Part shown: positions 37,607-49,557 of the stretch, one piece after another
Layout: each line of letters begins with the position of its first letter
Position numbering within the stretch: position 1 is the stretch's first letter
Assembly (NCBI GenBank): GCA_025716815.1
Contig: JAIXMN010000002.1
Location: 558,001 to 622,000 of the forward strand
DNA length: 64,000 nucleotides
Direction of reading: 5' to 3'
DNA from: Dichotomocladium elegans
Lineage: Eukaryota; Mucoromycota; Mucoromycetes; Mucorales; Lichtheimiaceae
Notes under the pieces: model-generated
What the model was told of the DNA's origin: nothing
The model's input: the letters and a program-made list of their open reading frames with translations, nothing else
Database searches by the model: none
Position numbers and translations under genes: made by a program

Positions 37607-39624
37607 ATGTCTCGGGTTGCTTACAGGGTAGCCTTTGAGCTAGCATTGCGGAGACCACCCCTGCGACAGATTCCTGCACGACGACTGTTTTATACGTACA
37701 AAGGTGAGGAGTATGACCGTTCCAGAGACAAAAACGGAAACTAACGCGCGTGCTGGCTCATTGGCATAATAATAGGTGCATGCGGCGCAATTCCGACTCT
37801 TCAACGGCAAAAGGTAGTGTGAACAAGACCCAGCAGCCGGTTGTTATTGTTGCTTGAGAGTTCTAAAAATGGATTTACTTTTTAGCGTTGTTTTCATGCA
37901 TCAGGTTTGTGTGTTAGTGTGCTGTAGATGTTGATAGGAAGGGAGCGAGCTGACTAGGAGTCGTATAAACAATATAAAACAGTGCCACAATGCGCCGCGA
38001 AAAGAGACCCATACGATGTGTTGGGTGTGAGCAAGACGGCGAGCCAAGGAGAAATCAAGAAGGCCTATTATGCTGTATGTCCCATGTTTCTACAACAGCA
38101 AAATTGGTTTATGGTCATAGTACTAACAGAGTGTGTTCGCCATTAGCTTGCGAAAAAATATCACCCGGATACCAACAAGGAAAAGGATGCGCGTGAAAAG
38201 TTTGTACAGATTCAAGAGGCATATGAGATTTTGTCGGATGAACAAAAGCGAAAGCAATACGACCAATTTGGTTTCGGTTTTGAGGGTAAGAAAGAAAGAG
38301 GATCAACAAGAGTGTTTGTGTGTTGCGCGCCATGTGGTGAAGGCATATTGACAAGCGTTCTGGGATTTATCTGATAGGCGCGGCAGGTGCAGGAGGTTTT
38401 CACGGTGCAGGTGCCAGCGGTTTCCCTGGCGGTTTTGATCCCAATGATATCTTCAGCCAATTCTTTGGCGGAGGATTTGGAGGTGCAGGTGGCCCCGCTG
38501 GAGGGATGGGGGGCGATCCTTTCCGCCACGTTGCTGGCGAGGACATTCAGGTAAATGGATAGTATAATGTATTGATGGGAAAGGAAAGTCTTTTATTAAA
38601 CAAAGATGGGATGTACATAGACGCCGTTGTCAATTACCTTTATGGAAGCGGTCAAGGGCACTACGAAGAGTGTCAATGTCGATCGGGTGACGACCTGTTC
38701 GACATGCAGCGGTTCAGGCTTGCAACATGGAAAACAAAAGTCGACATGTGGGGTGTGCCATGGCTCGGGTGTCCAGACGATCAGCATGGGTGGTTTCCAT
38801 ATGCAGACCACCTGTTCGTCCTGTGGTGGTGCAGGCTCTACGATTCCGCGCGGGGCAGGATGTCGGTCGTGCGATAGTATGGGCAAAGTGAGAGAACGCA
38901 AATCGGTGCAAGTCAATATCCCACCAGGTGTGGATCAAAATTCGCGTATTCGTGTACCCGGGGAGGGCGATGCTCCTATTAAGGGCCAGGGTCCCAATGG
39001 CGATTTATTCGTCAATCTACATGTAAGTTTTTATATATATATGCACGCACCAAGAAACTATATGTGATGCTAAACGCCGGTATGAACTTGAAAATAGATC
39101 CAACCATCGTCCATTTTCCGCCGGCAAAACTACGACATTTTCGTCGATGCAAAAATCCCATTCTACAAAGCTATTCTTGGCGGCCGCGTCCGCATACCCA
39201 CCGTGGATGGTGACGTCGAACTCAAAATTCCTTCTGGGTCGCAGCCGGGAGACAATGTGGCACTACGAGGACGGGGTATTCAACGATTGCGGGGGACGTC
39301 CCGAGGCGATCAAATAGTGTCTCTGAAGGTCGAGCTGCCAAGGTAAGTTAATCAATCTCTCTGTATGGGTGCATAAACAGCTAACGCGAACACACGTTCT
39401 TTAGAGCATTGAAGGGTATACAGCGCGAGTTGATTGAGAAATACGCCAGCTTAGTCGATCCAGACTATCGTAAAGATGATGTTTCTCCTGACACCCCACC
39501 ACCGTCGCCAAAGCCGACCGATTGTGGTGACGGTGAAGCGAAGGACAATAATTTCTTCAAGAACGCCTTTGGAAAGCTCAAGGACAAGCTGTCGCACGAA
39601 GACGAAAAGAAAAAGAACAACTAG
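37607..39624 (+). CDS. MDJ1: Mitochondrial DnaJ (type A Hsp40) Mdj1
   Basis: Matrix co-chaperone of mitochondrial Hsp70. Nine exons: 37607-37703, 37776-37813, 37886-37904, 37983-38074, 38147-38285, 38378-38550, 38621-39022, 39098-39342, 39405-39624; 474 aa. Two exons are only 38 and 19 nt, inferred because they keep phase and carry a presequence into the J domain. The N-terminus is Arg-rich without acidic residues at first. J domain about 58-122 with YHPD; Gly/Phe-rich segment about 128-180; zinc domain with four CXXC repeats ([32 protein letters not shown]); then the substrate-binding C-terminal domains ([11 protein letters not shown]). The exon 2-3 choice is the least certain part. Confidence 0.93.
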
Positions 39625-39771
39625 ACTGATCTTATCCATCCCATCGCAATATCACATCTCCACCCCCCTCCCACAGCTAGATACACATATGCAAGAGCAA
39701 ACACACATGTATACACCACAACAATAAATGCAATGCGTCTGATGAGCCAAGTTTCAAAAGGAATCCGGCGG

Positions 39772-40341
39772 TTAACATAGTTTCTGCATAGCCTGATCTG
39801 TTGTAGTGAACTCCTTCCTCTGCTGTGCACAATAGCAGTACCGAGACCCAGATTCAAAGCGGGGGAAGTCTTTTCTAGCGAGGCCAAGAATGATAAGGTT
39901 TGAGGCGTACGTAGCCATCCTCTCTTCCAGAAACAAGGCCTCGTCTGCTTGAAATTTGGCCATATCCTCTCGATTATTTACGCGTTTCCCGGTCTATGTT
40001 TCTGGCCAGAGCATACGGAACCAGGTGAAATCACAGGTAAAGTGTATGCAGAGGAAACAAACGGGATGAGCACCACCAACGTAAGCATGGGTATCTTTAA
40101 GTGTGTATAGAGAAGAGACTATTCGTCATTCAATAAGGGTTTGCTCGCCTACGGCAGCTTTCACATATATAGTTTGTTGTGGATGCGAGCTTTTTGCTGC
40201 AACCCAATCTCTCGGGTAATATCCAATCTTTGGTATAGTAACGGCCCAGGCTCCGGTAGGAAACTGAGACTGATCACCTAACCCTAGAGCTTCTGCCTTT
40301 GCGCCATTCGGAACCCTTACTGCGTTCTTCATGCTGCTCAT
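39772..40341 (-). CDS. Possible small gene (two open blocks), hypothetical
   Basis: Two reverse-strand open blocks. The upstream one (40341-40126, 71 codons) starts with an ATG and reads PTGAWAVTIPKIGYYPRDWV; the downstream one (39963-39772, 63 codons) reads ATYASNLIILGLARKDFPRF and CYCAQQRKEF and ends in a stop. They may be exons of one gene, but I could not find a splice pair that I trust. Not recognised. Composition looks more protein-like than neighbouring frames, which is the only support. Confidence 0.3.
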
Positions 40342-40447
40342 AACGGCAGCGCCCGATATTTTTTTATAGATATGTTGGAGTTTTTGAGACCGGAAAGAGC
40401 TTTGGGAAATTCACTTCGCGATGGATCAATCGATTTCGAGCTGCTGT

Positions 40448-40502
40448 ACTCAGAAATAACGCTGTGGATCTACCAGCGAATAATATTCGAGCGTTATTTG
40501 CG
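40448..40502. repeat. Palindromic repeat, copy 2
   Basis: AAATAACGCT at 40454-40463 is exactly inverted as AGCGTTATTT at 40490-40499, enclosing 26 bp. The first 20 bp of this copy match 20139-20158 exactly. A short dispersed inverted repeat, perhaps a minimal transposon relic. Confidence 0.75.
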
Positions 40503-40847
40503 AAATGAGTAGATGATGCCCTTCATGTAAACTAAGCTGCAGCTAAAATGAAGCACTGCATCAAATTTCCCTCATGAGGCTTCTTGGATATTATATTAAC
40601 CCGTATTTTGCAGCAGCGAGTTGGGTGTCGCCTTCGTTTAGAAGTGATTGGCATATTGCGTGCTTCCATTGTCAATACTTCACAATCGATCCGTGCTGCA
40701 AAAGGTCTTTCAGTCAAACTTCAGTTGCCTTCAGAACAGTAGCATTTGGGGCGCTCAGAAGTTGATGGATATCAAAAGAAACATGCCCATTAGAGAATGA
40801 TTGACGCATTGTATACAATTTAAAAAAAGGAAAGGAAGCTGAAAAAG

Positions 40848-43131
40848 TTAGGGGTTGTTTACAGATTGCCGCATGCGATCCAGCTCTCTATGTACTTCGC
40901 GTCTGCTGACATTTAGTCGCCGCGTATTGCTTTCTCCAGAAGTGGCCGTAGCGATGCTGGTTCCGGATGTGACAGTAGCAGGCGAAGTGCCCGGGGCAGG
41001 TCTCCGTAATAATAATGATTGGAAGAAGTCTGCAATTGCTTGGCTAGATGCACCATCCGCTCCACCAGGGAAGTTTGGTGCGCCTCCTGCAGTTGAACCC
41101 ATTGGGTCAACTACTGTCTGGATAGGATCGACATGGGCGAACGCAGGCTAGAAAATAGAATGTACTTTTCAATCAGTACCAGGTACTCGCTTTTGTACGT
41201 GTTTATACCAATTCACGCCCAAGATGATGCTTTACTTCTAATCCTTGTCGGTCCAGTATAGGGTCATTTTGTCTTAGCGGTCGAGCGGTTGCATCATTAT
41301 CTTCAACTACGTCAATTGTTGCTGTATTTGCCACATCAATAGGACCAATGACACTCGGTCGCATCACTGTCCCGCCAGCACGGGTTCTGGACGTTCCTTC
41401 CGGTTTCCGAACCGGTCGCAGTGTCTCATGATGGCGCTCAAAGAAAACCTGTTCATCTTCGCAAGTGACAGGTGGTGAGGTGTTTAGCGGCTGCTCCTCA
41501 ATCTCAGGATCAGGGATGGCTTCCTCATATTCGCCTCGTGCACCATGTGGACCGGGCTCTTGCCGATCCATAATGGATTCTAGATCGGCGTCCCATCCTT
41601 GATGGACATATTCGCAGTCGAACCCCTCTCGCAACACACGGATTTTTCCCCATGTATCCCAGCCTGTGGGAACCATGACAGAGTCCCGCTCTATAACCTG
41701 CGCCTTGAGAGTGAAAGGGAAGGCTTTTGAGTGCGTAGTGAGTAAGCGATGTAGGATGTACTGCCGGAGGTTGTGGAAAGTATAAGGATGCAATGTCGAT
41801 GTATAGAATAGCGCAGCACCGTCTTCAAAGGATAGTAAGTTCATTCCCGATTTAGCCAAAAGATATTGAGGTTACACTTACACTTCATGCATATGCATCG
41901 CAATGTTTGCTGAATATAATCGAATTGCTCTTCCTTATAGTCATGCTTCTGTTCCAGCATATTGAGTGCATCACTCTACACATTTATCGTCCATAGTTTG
42001 CTGATAAGTTCATTGAGAAACGATGCAATCTCTGTATGCTAATCACCTTACAGCAGACCAGAATAATCGGGACGCCCAGATTAGTGGTTAAACAGCCTTG
42101 CGGCAAAGGCAATGTAATTTGATCCGCAGAGGTTGTCGTAGTCACAAGAGGCGTTGACACAACAGGTGTGGATGGGACTGAGCCGGTTGATGTTGGTGCC
42201 GTCACAGTGAATGCATTCGCACTGTTTGTCGATGGTTCTGTATATGATTGCACGGTGTGTTCCACTAAATGTAATGGTTAGCTAGCTTCATCCTCTATCT
42301 GAAATCAGTTATACTATCATTACCTCTTTCTCGTAATTCATCAACCACAGCTTTTCCACGACTCCATGATTCACCTGCACTGCCCTCTTTGCATATTTCA
42401 TCGATCATGCGCTGAATTACATTGATCCATCGTTGGAATGAGTCGAGAAACTTCCACGGACGTGTCCAGTCGATCGCAATAATGACGAGTGAGTCAGCAA
42501 GCGTATCAGCGCTGAGAGCAAATTTGAGAAGAGGGAGATATTCGGGTGCAGATAGTCCAAGCTGATACATGCCGAGCCGAACGATGCCTTAAATAATTAA
42601 AGAATGTTAGCCAGTTCATGCTCTGTCATCGTTTTTTCGTTCCCACCTTCATTTTCCTCATCTTTGATATCAGCAAACGTATATCCGAGTGCAAGTGTAT
42701 TTGTCACATCCTCATCAAGGCGGTCTACAGGCACATGTGTATAGTTTCCAGGGGTAACGCCAAAAGAAGCTTTTGTTGGAACGTCGTCATTTTCCGGTTG
42801 TGCTCCAAGGGGTCCCGGATCATGCTTAAGATAATGGATAAGCGTTGATTTGCCACAACTCGGATCGCCTGATGTCATGCAGAGTTATTTAGCGATTCGC
42901 CGCTTCGTGTGCGCCTCAAGTCTTTATTCTTTTCTCACCAAGTACGAGGACATTCTTCGTAGGGATCATCTTCGACGATGCTACACCTTTGAGAATGCCA
43001 GACCATATTTCATCCTTTTCCGGTCCGATGGCCTGCGTGCTTGTTCCAGGAGTCGCAGTCGTCGCAGTCGAGCGAATATGTGCAGGTATGTCGGTACCAA
43101 CCATAAGACCGCTTGTTGGAGAGACCGTCAT
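40848..43131 (-). CDS. Cytoplasmic dynein light intermediate chain
   Basis: Subunit linking the dynein motor to cargo adaptors. Seven exons (5' to 3'): 43131-42939, 42868-42647, 42587-42324, 42264-42047, 41975-41882, 41822-41209, 41147-40848; 634 aa. N-terminal EIWSGILKGVASS leads into a Ras-like fold with an intact P-loop GDPSCGKST (near residue 67). DWTRPWKFLDSFQRW, LGVPIILVCCK, HDYKEEQFDYIQ and GAALFYTS follow, all matching the family. GWDTWGKIRVL marks the end of the G-domain-like part. The disordered C-terminal tail contains IADFFQSLLLRR, matching the short amphipathic helix that binds coiled-coil adaptors in animal LIC1. Divergent from the Arb2-like gene with 221 bp between starts. Confidence 0.93.
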
Positions 43132-43352
43132 TACCAAAAAATAAAATTAAAAAAATAAAAAAAAGACAGACGGAGGGGAAGGTGAGAATGGGCCACGGCA
43201 AAAGGGTAGTAAAAAGAGATCGGTGCTTTGTGAATAAGGGTGATAAATGCTCCCTTGATTTCATAGCCGTCGGAGTTCATATGCGATTAAGCATCCATGG
43301 CGCGCTGTGTCAGGTACGTGCGCGATCTCTTCCTGTTACTACTCTTGTAATA
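43132..43352. promoter_or_regulatory. Shared short upstream region of dynein LIC and Arb2-like genes
   Basis: 221 bp between two divergent start codons, with an A-tract next to the dynein gene. Too short for two independent promoters, so shared regulation is plausible. Confidence 0.45.
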
Positions 43353-45094
43353 ATGTACCGCCGCCGATTTAAGAAGAAAACGGAAGAGAAATACCCAGAC
43401 ACCATAGAAGGTTTTGGATATATTGTTAAGGACAATGGCGCGGTACGCAGCAAAGAAACAGGTTAGACGCCAGCTAAAGACCTATCGTTGCAAACGGGAA
43501 AAAGATCTGAGAGCTTGCGCGGATATTACTCTCATAGACGAAAAATACAACTTCGAGTACCATTACAAGGATCGAGCCCTGAATGAGTTACGCTACGCAG
43601 CCTTTATTGGTAAATGAGGTGAAATCCTTTCGAGCTTGAAGGGCAGACGCTGAATTTGCCTTGACAGATCTCATCGGCAATCTTGTCGAAGATAAGTTAC
43701 AAGCCTCGCCTTTGAACTTCCAAAAGGCGATTATCCCTGTGAATGCCGATCCTGCAAAAGATCCATTCACCTACATATATATGACGTGAGTGATCGCGCT
43801 GTTGCCAGGCAAATGTTTCCGCGTACTGAAACTTATGCTTCTGCTATGGACATAGGCCTAAGGCGATGACAACAACCGACAAGCTTCTCTTCCTTATTCC
43901 TGGAAACAACACTCGGTACGTAGATTAAAAATAAGTATTGGAAGAGGAGGTCAATGTATGTATGAGAGGAAAGGATTGTTTATGCCTTTGAAAAAGCATC
44001 GGGCAATGGTCCAAACGCGTCATGTGCGACGAAACCATTTATGTAAGTCGATGTGCCTGAAGCAAACGTATACGCGGCTGTTTCTTGAGCTCTTTATTTA
44101 TTTTTGCAGAGCGGATCGATGCTGGATGTTTCACGACGAGCAATTGAGAAGGGTTATGAAGTCATGATCCTGAATCCCAATGGCATCTATTGGTACGACA
44201 ACAAAGCCCAAGTAAGCTCTAAATTCCGTATAGGCTTCCCTTCTGGATTGGAGTTGATGCTGAATTGGTACTCCTCAGGAAATGCCGCCTAAAACACACA
44301 TGAATTTTATCACAGTTCCTGGTAAAATCTCTTGGGCATCAAGTCAGAAAAAATTATGATAGTTAATCAAGTCGCCTTTTTTTCTAGAGAATGGGAGCCC
44401 AGAAGAGCACTGCTGTTATGTGCTTCGCAATTTCATTCTCAAATCTAAAGCAAATCGCATTGCAGCTATCACAGTTGGATGGGGTGGATACAACCTGACA
44501 GAAATGCTAAATGAGAATGGTATTATTCAATGAAACAATTGAAAACTACAAAATGATTGATATTCGAACGGTAGGTGACTTCTTTAAGAACCGTGTCCTT
44601 GCGGTTGCAATGGCAGATAGCACTCATTCGAGTGACTTGATAAAAGGTGATGACAAGCGCTCCTGGATGAGGAATGTGAGTAACAATCACACAAGCCCAT
44701 TATTAGCATGTCGAATGGTACTCATTGTCTCTTTCCGCTCTTTTGGGCAGCACGTGGTCAATTGGGCTGTGTCGACAGAAACTGCCCTAGGCAAACCACT
44801 TAACGATAATCGATTTGGATGCGAATGCTTGTCATCAGGTTGATATATCTGGTCCGGTGATCAGAAAACGATTTGCACTAACTATAGCGATTTCCCACTT
44901 TAATAGGTCTTGAAATCTCGGATTTCACGCTTCCGACTTGTATCGATCTCATGTGGCGATTCATTGATGTCAAAATGGGTGATCTTCCTCCTACAGCGGC
45001 AGATGAAATAGATAATGAAATTCTCTCCGAGGAAGCTCGCCAAGAGGAAGAGAAGGAACTCGATGAACATCTCAATGTCGTCAGCATTGGTTAG
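43353..45094 (+). CDS. Arb2/FAM172-domain protein
   Basis: Eleven exons: 43353-43461, 43538-43609, 43668-43785, 43856-43915, 43997-44042, 44110-44211, 44279-44321, 44388-44519, 44575-44675, 44751-44838, 44907-45094; 352 aa. Order of motifs matches Arb2/FAM172A: GFGYIVKDNGAVRSKETG, a YDALxxLI-like helix (LRYAAFIDLIGN), FTYIYMTPKAMTTTDKLLFLIPG, GQWSKRV, SGSMLDVSRRAIEKGYEVMILNPN, then the alpha/beta core with NRVLAVAMADSTHS. The family has a hydrolase-like fold; S. pombe Arb2 is part of an Argonaute chaperone complex needed for RNAi-directed heterochromatin, and animal FAM172A has been tied to chromatin and splicing. The C-terminus is acidic. Function here is by homology only. Confidence 0.85.
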
Positions 45095-45159
45095 AGGATT
45101 GAACCTTCGGCGTTTTTATGCAATACAAAAAAACTTCATAAAAAATATTATCTAGAACT

Positions 45160-45296
45160 AGCGCTCATATTCCGAAAAGGTCTAAGCAGATATCGTTCGG
45201 TATAACGAATCTTCGTTCTATCGGTTGAACGATTGCTGAACATGTTTAACGAGCGATGATAGAAATTATATTGGGATTGCTATGCTGTGCCTGAAG
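45160..45296 (+). repeat. Left terminal inverted repeat
   Basis: About 137 bp beginning AGCGCTC; pairs with the right repeat in inverted orientation. Similarity stops abruptly inside the element after TGTGCCTGAA. Confidence 0.7.
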
Positions 45297-45925
45297 ATAT
45301 CTTGGCCAAGACAAGAGAAAGCGAGCTTAGTATGGTTGTTCAATTCGGCTGAAGCCCTGGTATTATGACCATCATCAATATTCTCAAGATGGAAAACGAG
45401 TTGATGCGATATGTCTGCTACTGGAAGATGACCAGCGCTAAACTCCCTTGTCACGAAAAGAATACAGGTTTTCAAAAAGTTTTTGCTAAAAGTCGCTGAT
45501 ATGAGCCAGGCACTATTAGAAAAGATCATGGCGACATTGTATCTTTTTGGAGAGGAGCATAAACAACCTCTTTTAAACAATTGCACATTGATGAGAGTCG
45601 TTCTGCAGCTTTAACGAAACTGATATATCGTTTAATGCAGAACTTCAGCGATCTTGATGTTTTCCTTGCAGTATTGTTTGCAATTTCAAGATAATTATGC
45701 GCAATTGACCCGTTAGACAGACACTATTCCAGCCTACGAAACGAAAGAGCGGCTCAAAAGCGACAACAACCTGATCTAGACTCTGCGCCAAAAGGTGGGG
45801 TTTGGCTTGGTTCAAAAAACGAAATCACTGCTTTAGTCAATGTGGGAGGGACATTCGCAAGGAAAACATCCACTTTATGACACAACTTCCAGATTGTTGG
45901 TGCAAATCACGTCAGAGACATGCTC

Positions 45926-47060
45926 CTAACCTTTTCTTTGCTCAGTTTCAAATTTATTGCATTCCATGACAAGCTGATAAAGCGTTCTTACTGTTGGATG
46001 TTCGGGAAGTGAATAACGGTACAATGTGAACGGCTGTTCGGTAAGAAACATCGACAATGCTTGTAAAAATGCGTTGGTGTCAAATTCTTCGCACGGTAGC
46101 CTTGATTCTGACACAAGATAGCAGCTTATTTGCCCAGAAACCACAACATGGCATACGTCTCACCCATGATTTACCATCGACAGGTATGAACGTGGTGATA
46201 AACGTGGGCAGCGAGCGATTATTAATGCAAAAAATCACCAGCAGCAGATAGGATTTGGATAACTGTTTGATCATTTGAATGTATGTGACCAATTATTGCA
46301 TAAGATCTTCTTTCACGATGAATTGCACCTCGATCAGAACTAGTGGCGACAAGTTTTGAATGCCAAACAAGGAACTACGGAATATCATTATAGGAGTCAT
46401 TAGGTCCTCTCATTACATCAATTAAATCGATCAATTATTTCTTATAAAGGAAGGGCGCCTTTTATGGAAGTGCTGTAGAGTGGAGCTCAGTAACTTTGTA
46501 AGAGTCGGAAAGCGAAAGCCTGACCATATTACTTAACCTACCTGCGACGCTTACGCACCCGCTTTAACATACCTTTAAAATGGATACGCACACCAATTGT
46601 CCCATTCGGTACTTGTAATGGTATAAACTCCGTTGGGACATTCAGTAAGACCCCGTCCAGAAAGTTGCATGATTTTGGCAAGATGAGATTTCATATACAA
46701 GATAAGCTGAAGCTATGCGATTAGTGAGATAGGAAAGCAGTATATGTTCCTAAAAACTAATAACATTTCGGTTAGTATTGGCATCTAGCAAAGCTTCACA
46801 GCTTTTGTAGGATGGATTACTGATTTGCATTGCTTAGACGAGCCCATAGTTTGCGAGAGACCTGGGACTCCTTCTGAAGGATCGATGAAAATGAAAGATC
46901 TGCGGTTTTCGTTTTTGCAATACCACACAGGCTAATATATAATCAATGGATACATTGTGACTTTTCTCAATAATACAATGATATCTCACCTTAGGAATAA
47001 TGCTTAGCTCGTATTCAGTGGATAGTGCTTTGAGGAATTTCGTGACCAAAGGTTCCAAGT
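45926..47060 (-). CDS. Fragmented reverse-strand coding blocks inside the 4.5-kb element
   Basis: Several blocks read like protein on the minus strand: KFLKALSTEYELSIIPK (near 47000), NRRSFIFIDPSEGVPGLSQ (near 46880), FLDGVLLNVPTEFIPLQ (near 46640) and FLTEQPFTLYRYSLPEHP (near 46000). Some are separated by GT...AG pairs that could be introns. I could not join them into one complete model and do not recognise the family. They may be an element-encoded gene in decay. Confidence 0.35.
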
Positions 47061-47400
47061 GCTAAACTTTGCGGACCATTGCTCTCGACCAACACATCAA
47101 CAGCGTCACAATTTGCTCCTTGTGGAGTTTTCACAGAAAGACTCGTTCGATTCCAGCTGAATCATGTCATTATCTACAGTTTCCCAATTTGGTCCGCTAA
47201 TTAATACATGTCAAGTCCATCCTTATAAGCTTCCATGTAGTTTATTTTCCGTATACAAGATGAAATAATGTTTAAAATACAAAAAAAAATGCGACATAAT
47301 ATTACACGAAATTGTCGTGTTATTTACCCAGTAAAAAGGTTTCGTTAGTCAACAGAAAACATTATCCCATCCCCTTTACATTTTGACTTATCAACCAGGA

Positions 47401-47823
47401 TCACACCAGGCGTATTCGGATGCGTATATGACGATACCTACGGTGAGGATTAGATGGATCGGCAGGAGCAAGGACATACAACGGCAAGAGCACTCCAGAA
47501 GCGGCGGCGGCGTGATGGCAGAGATAAAGGATGAGTGAACGCCAGAAGCAACGGCAGGGGCACGATGAGTCGCAATGGCGGGCGCAAAACTGTCGAACCG
47601 CGAGGCATCGGCAAATTACGCCGGGTGAGCGTGGGGACAAGGAAGACAATAGCAAAAGATATTGAGAGCACTGGGGTAGACGCAACGCCGAAGTAACGGC
47701 AGAAAAAAGCACGGGAAAGGTCAAGGCGCAAAAAATGAGGGGAGGGTCTGTCCGAAGCCAACCAAATCGCGGCCCCGCCGGACGATGCGTTTCCGTTTTG
47801 GCCTTTCTTCTATGTCTCATCAA
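47401..47823. other. GC-rich insert within AT-rich element
   Basis: A 420-bp block clearly richer in G+C and CpG than both flanks. Its edges are sharp. A 140-codon reverse-strand frame spans it, but the product (Leu/Ser/Cys/Arg mix) does not look like a natural protein. It may be a separate insertion or a promoter/CpG-type island. Confidence 0.45.
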
Positions 47824-48648
47824 GTACGGGTAAGACTGGTCAATCTACAAAGGACAGGAAGTGATAACTTCGAATAACGAGCAAGTCGATATAAAGATCC
47901 ATACGGTTACCCATGAAAGAGAGGCCAAGAAAGGATTTGATCAAGAGGAAATAGTTCGCCCAGAATCTCCATTATTCATGAGAAATCAGTCATCCGTGCG
48001 ATTGACGGTGCTAGAACAAGTGCCACAATGCATGAGGTGACATCCTCCTTCAGAAGGCTTACATCTACGACCACCATTGCTGCTGTTTCACTATGCTTTT
48101 GTTTATCAGACCACAGTTTTGTTGCAGGACAAATTTAAACGGGCCTTTTGATTTTTTTATATTGTAATCATGATGATCAAGATACACACAGGCGATGACT
48201 TAGCTGCACACCATTGCATCAAGGAGAATGTGTCAGACGAAGTGACATTGATTGATTACGAGGCAGCGAGAGGGTCTGTGTTGTTGTGCGCCACGGGCTG
48301 CGTAGTACACTACTGCAGCAAACTTATTGTCTCATATCAATGAACTTGTGTGTAAGTATTGACTTATTATCAATAATAAACGACGTACGATCCACAAAGA
48401 TGTGGTAGCATGACAAAGTTCTTTATTATCTGTCTCGCTGATGAGCTTTATACAATCGGACAAGTGAACATTCACCTGTCATAGTTATAGAGTCTATTTC
48501 TTCGTTTTATCCGAGGTCTGATTTAATACTGCATGATTACATATAAGAGTAATGGTCTTTATGTCTCAACAATCCTTCCAACATATCCAAAGAAATCGGG
48601 ATCCAATATCTTCTCATCTTCACTCATTTTCCTTCCTTTTTCACATAT

Positions 48649-49242
48649 TCATATCCATATACATACTGTGGTAGTCTCTGTTGAATTATCACAAATCGGG
48701 TCATAGTTTTTCCCCATTACGACAGTTAACCAGCAAGGCATACTCTTTGTAGCCGCGAGCCTCGGCACAGTCATCAGGGACGTTCGTTTTGCATCCACTT
48801 GGACAAGCATTGTATTGTTTGGATGCAACCTGTAATTGCCTTGTAAGTGTCCAGTAATAGAGACAGACTTATGAAATTCGTTGAGGCAAGCTGTCATTAC
48901 ATCGTAAGAACCTCGAGATAATCTGCTTCGTTTCGCTATACGGAAGAATTTCACCGAGAATTTGGCGCGTAGATTCAAAGTTTCGTCCTTCATCCAGACA
49001 AAATTGAACTGGCGCAGGCTCAGGAGTGTTGGCCTAATTTCTGGTGTTTCCAAAGGCTTGGTTCGAATGAAACAATGTACTATTCCCCGAGTCATCGTCC
49101 ATTTTTGCGCATTCGTCCAATGATAGTTGTTGGTTTCCAGCTGAAAAACCATCGAGCATTTGTCGTCAGAAAGGAATTGAGATGCACGTTCGCCTTTGTG
49201 AACTACAAGAATTTCTCGCGTACAGGGATATGAATTAGGCAT
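48649..49242 (-). CDS. Hypothetical protein, 197 aa, inside the 4.5-kb element
   Basis: The longest intact frame in the element, with an ATG at 49242. It reads as an ordered protein (YPCTREILVVHKGE, RQFNFVWMKDETLNLRAKF, SVSITGHLQGNYRLHP). Not recognised. It lies just inside the right terminal repeat region and points inward, toward the other reverse-strand blocks, so it could be the 5' part of the same broken gene. Confidence 0.4.
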   Translation of the reverse strand: MPNSYPCTREILVVHKGERASQFLSDDKCSMVFQLETNNYHWTNAQKWTMTRGIVHCFIRTKPLETPEIRPTLLSLRQFNFVWMKDETLNLRAKFSVKFFRIAKRSRLSRGSYDVMTACLNEFHKSVSITGHLQGNYRLHPNNTMLVQVDAKRTSLMTVPRLAATKSMPCWLTVVMGKNYDPICDNSTETTTVCIWI

Positions 49243-49557
49243 CCATAAGGATCTGAATTAGCTTATCACGATTAGTTGTTTTTGGTATTACCACAATCTG
49301 CCACAAACTCAGCTAATGAAAACGGTACGTGAGACTTCGGACGGTATATTCGCTTATGAGCTTATTAACATGTTCTTTAACCAACTCTTTGAATCACTCT
49401 CCACGAGAAGAGCATTGGAAAGTTTCTTTTGGAAATTGACGTTGTCTGCATTACAATTTAATAGGGTCGAATCTGCAGAAAAATTCGGAAATTCCTGGAT
49501 TCTGGAGCTTGCTTTCTGAACATTACGATAAGATGAAGGAAAGAAAACAAACAATGT

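Noticed and set aside
47100..47170. tRNA-like T-loop string (GTTCGATTCC)
   Set aside because: No matching D-loop, anticodon stem or acceptor stem around it.
47401..47823. 140-codon reverse-strand ORF in the GC-rich block
   Set aside because: Composition (Cys, Arg, Leu, Ser) reflects high GC; no conserved motif and no matching exon structure.
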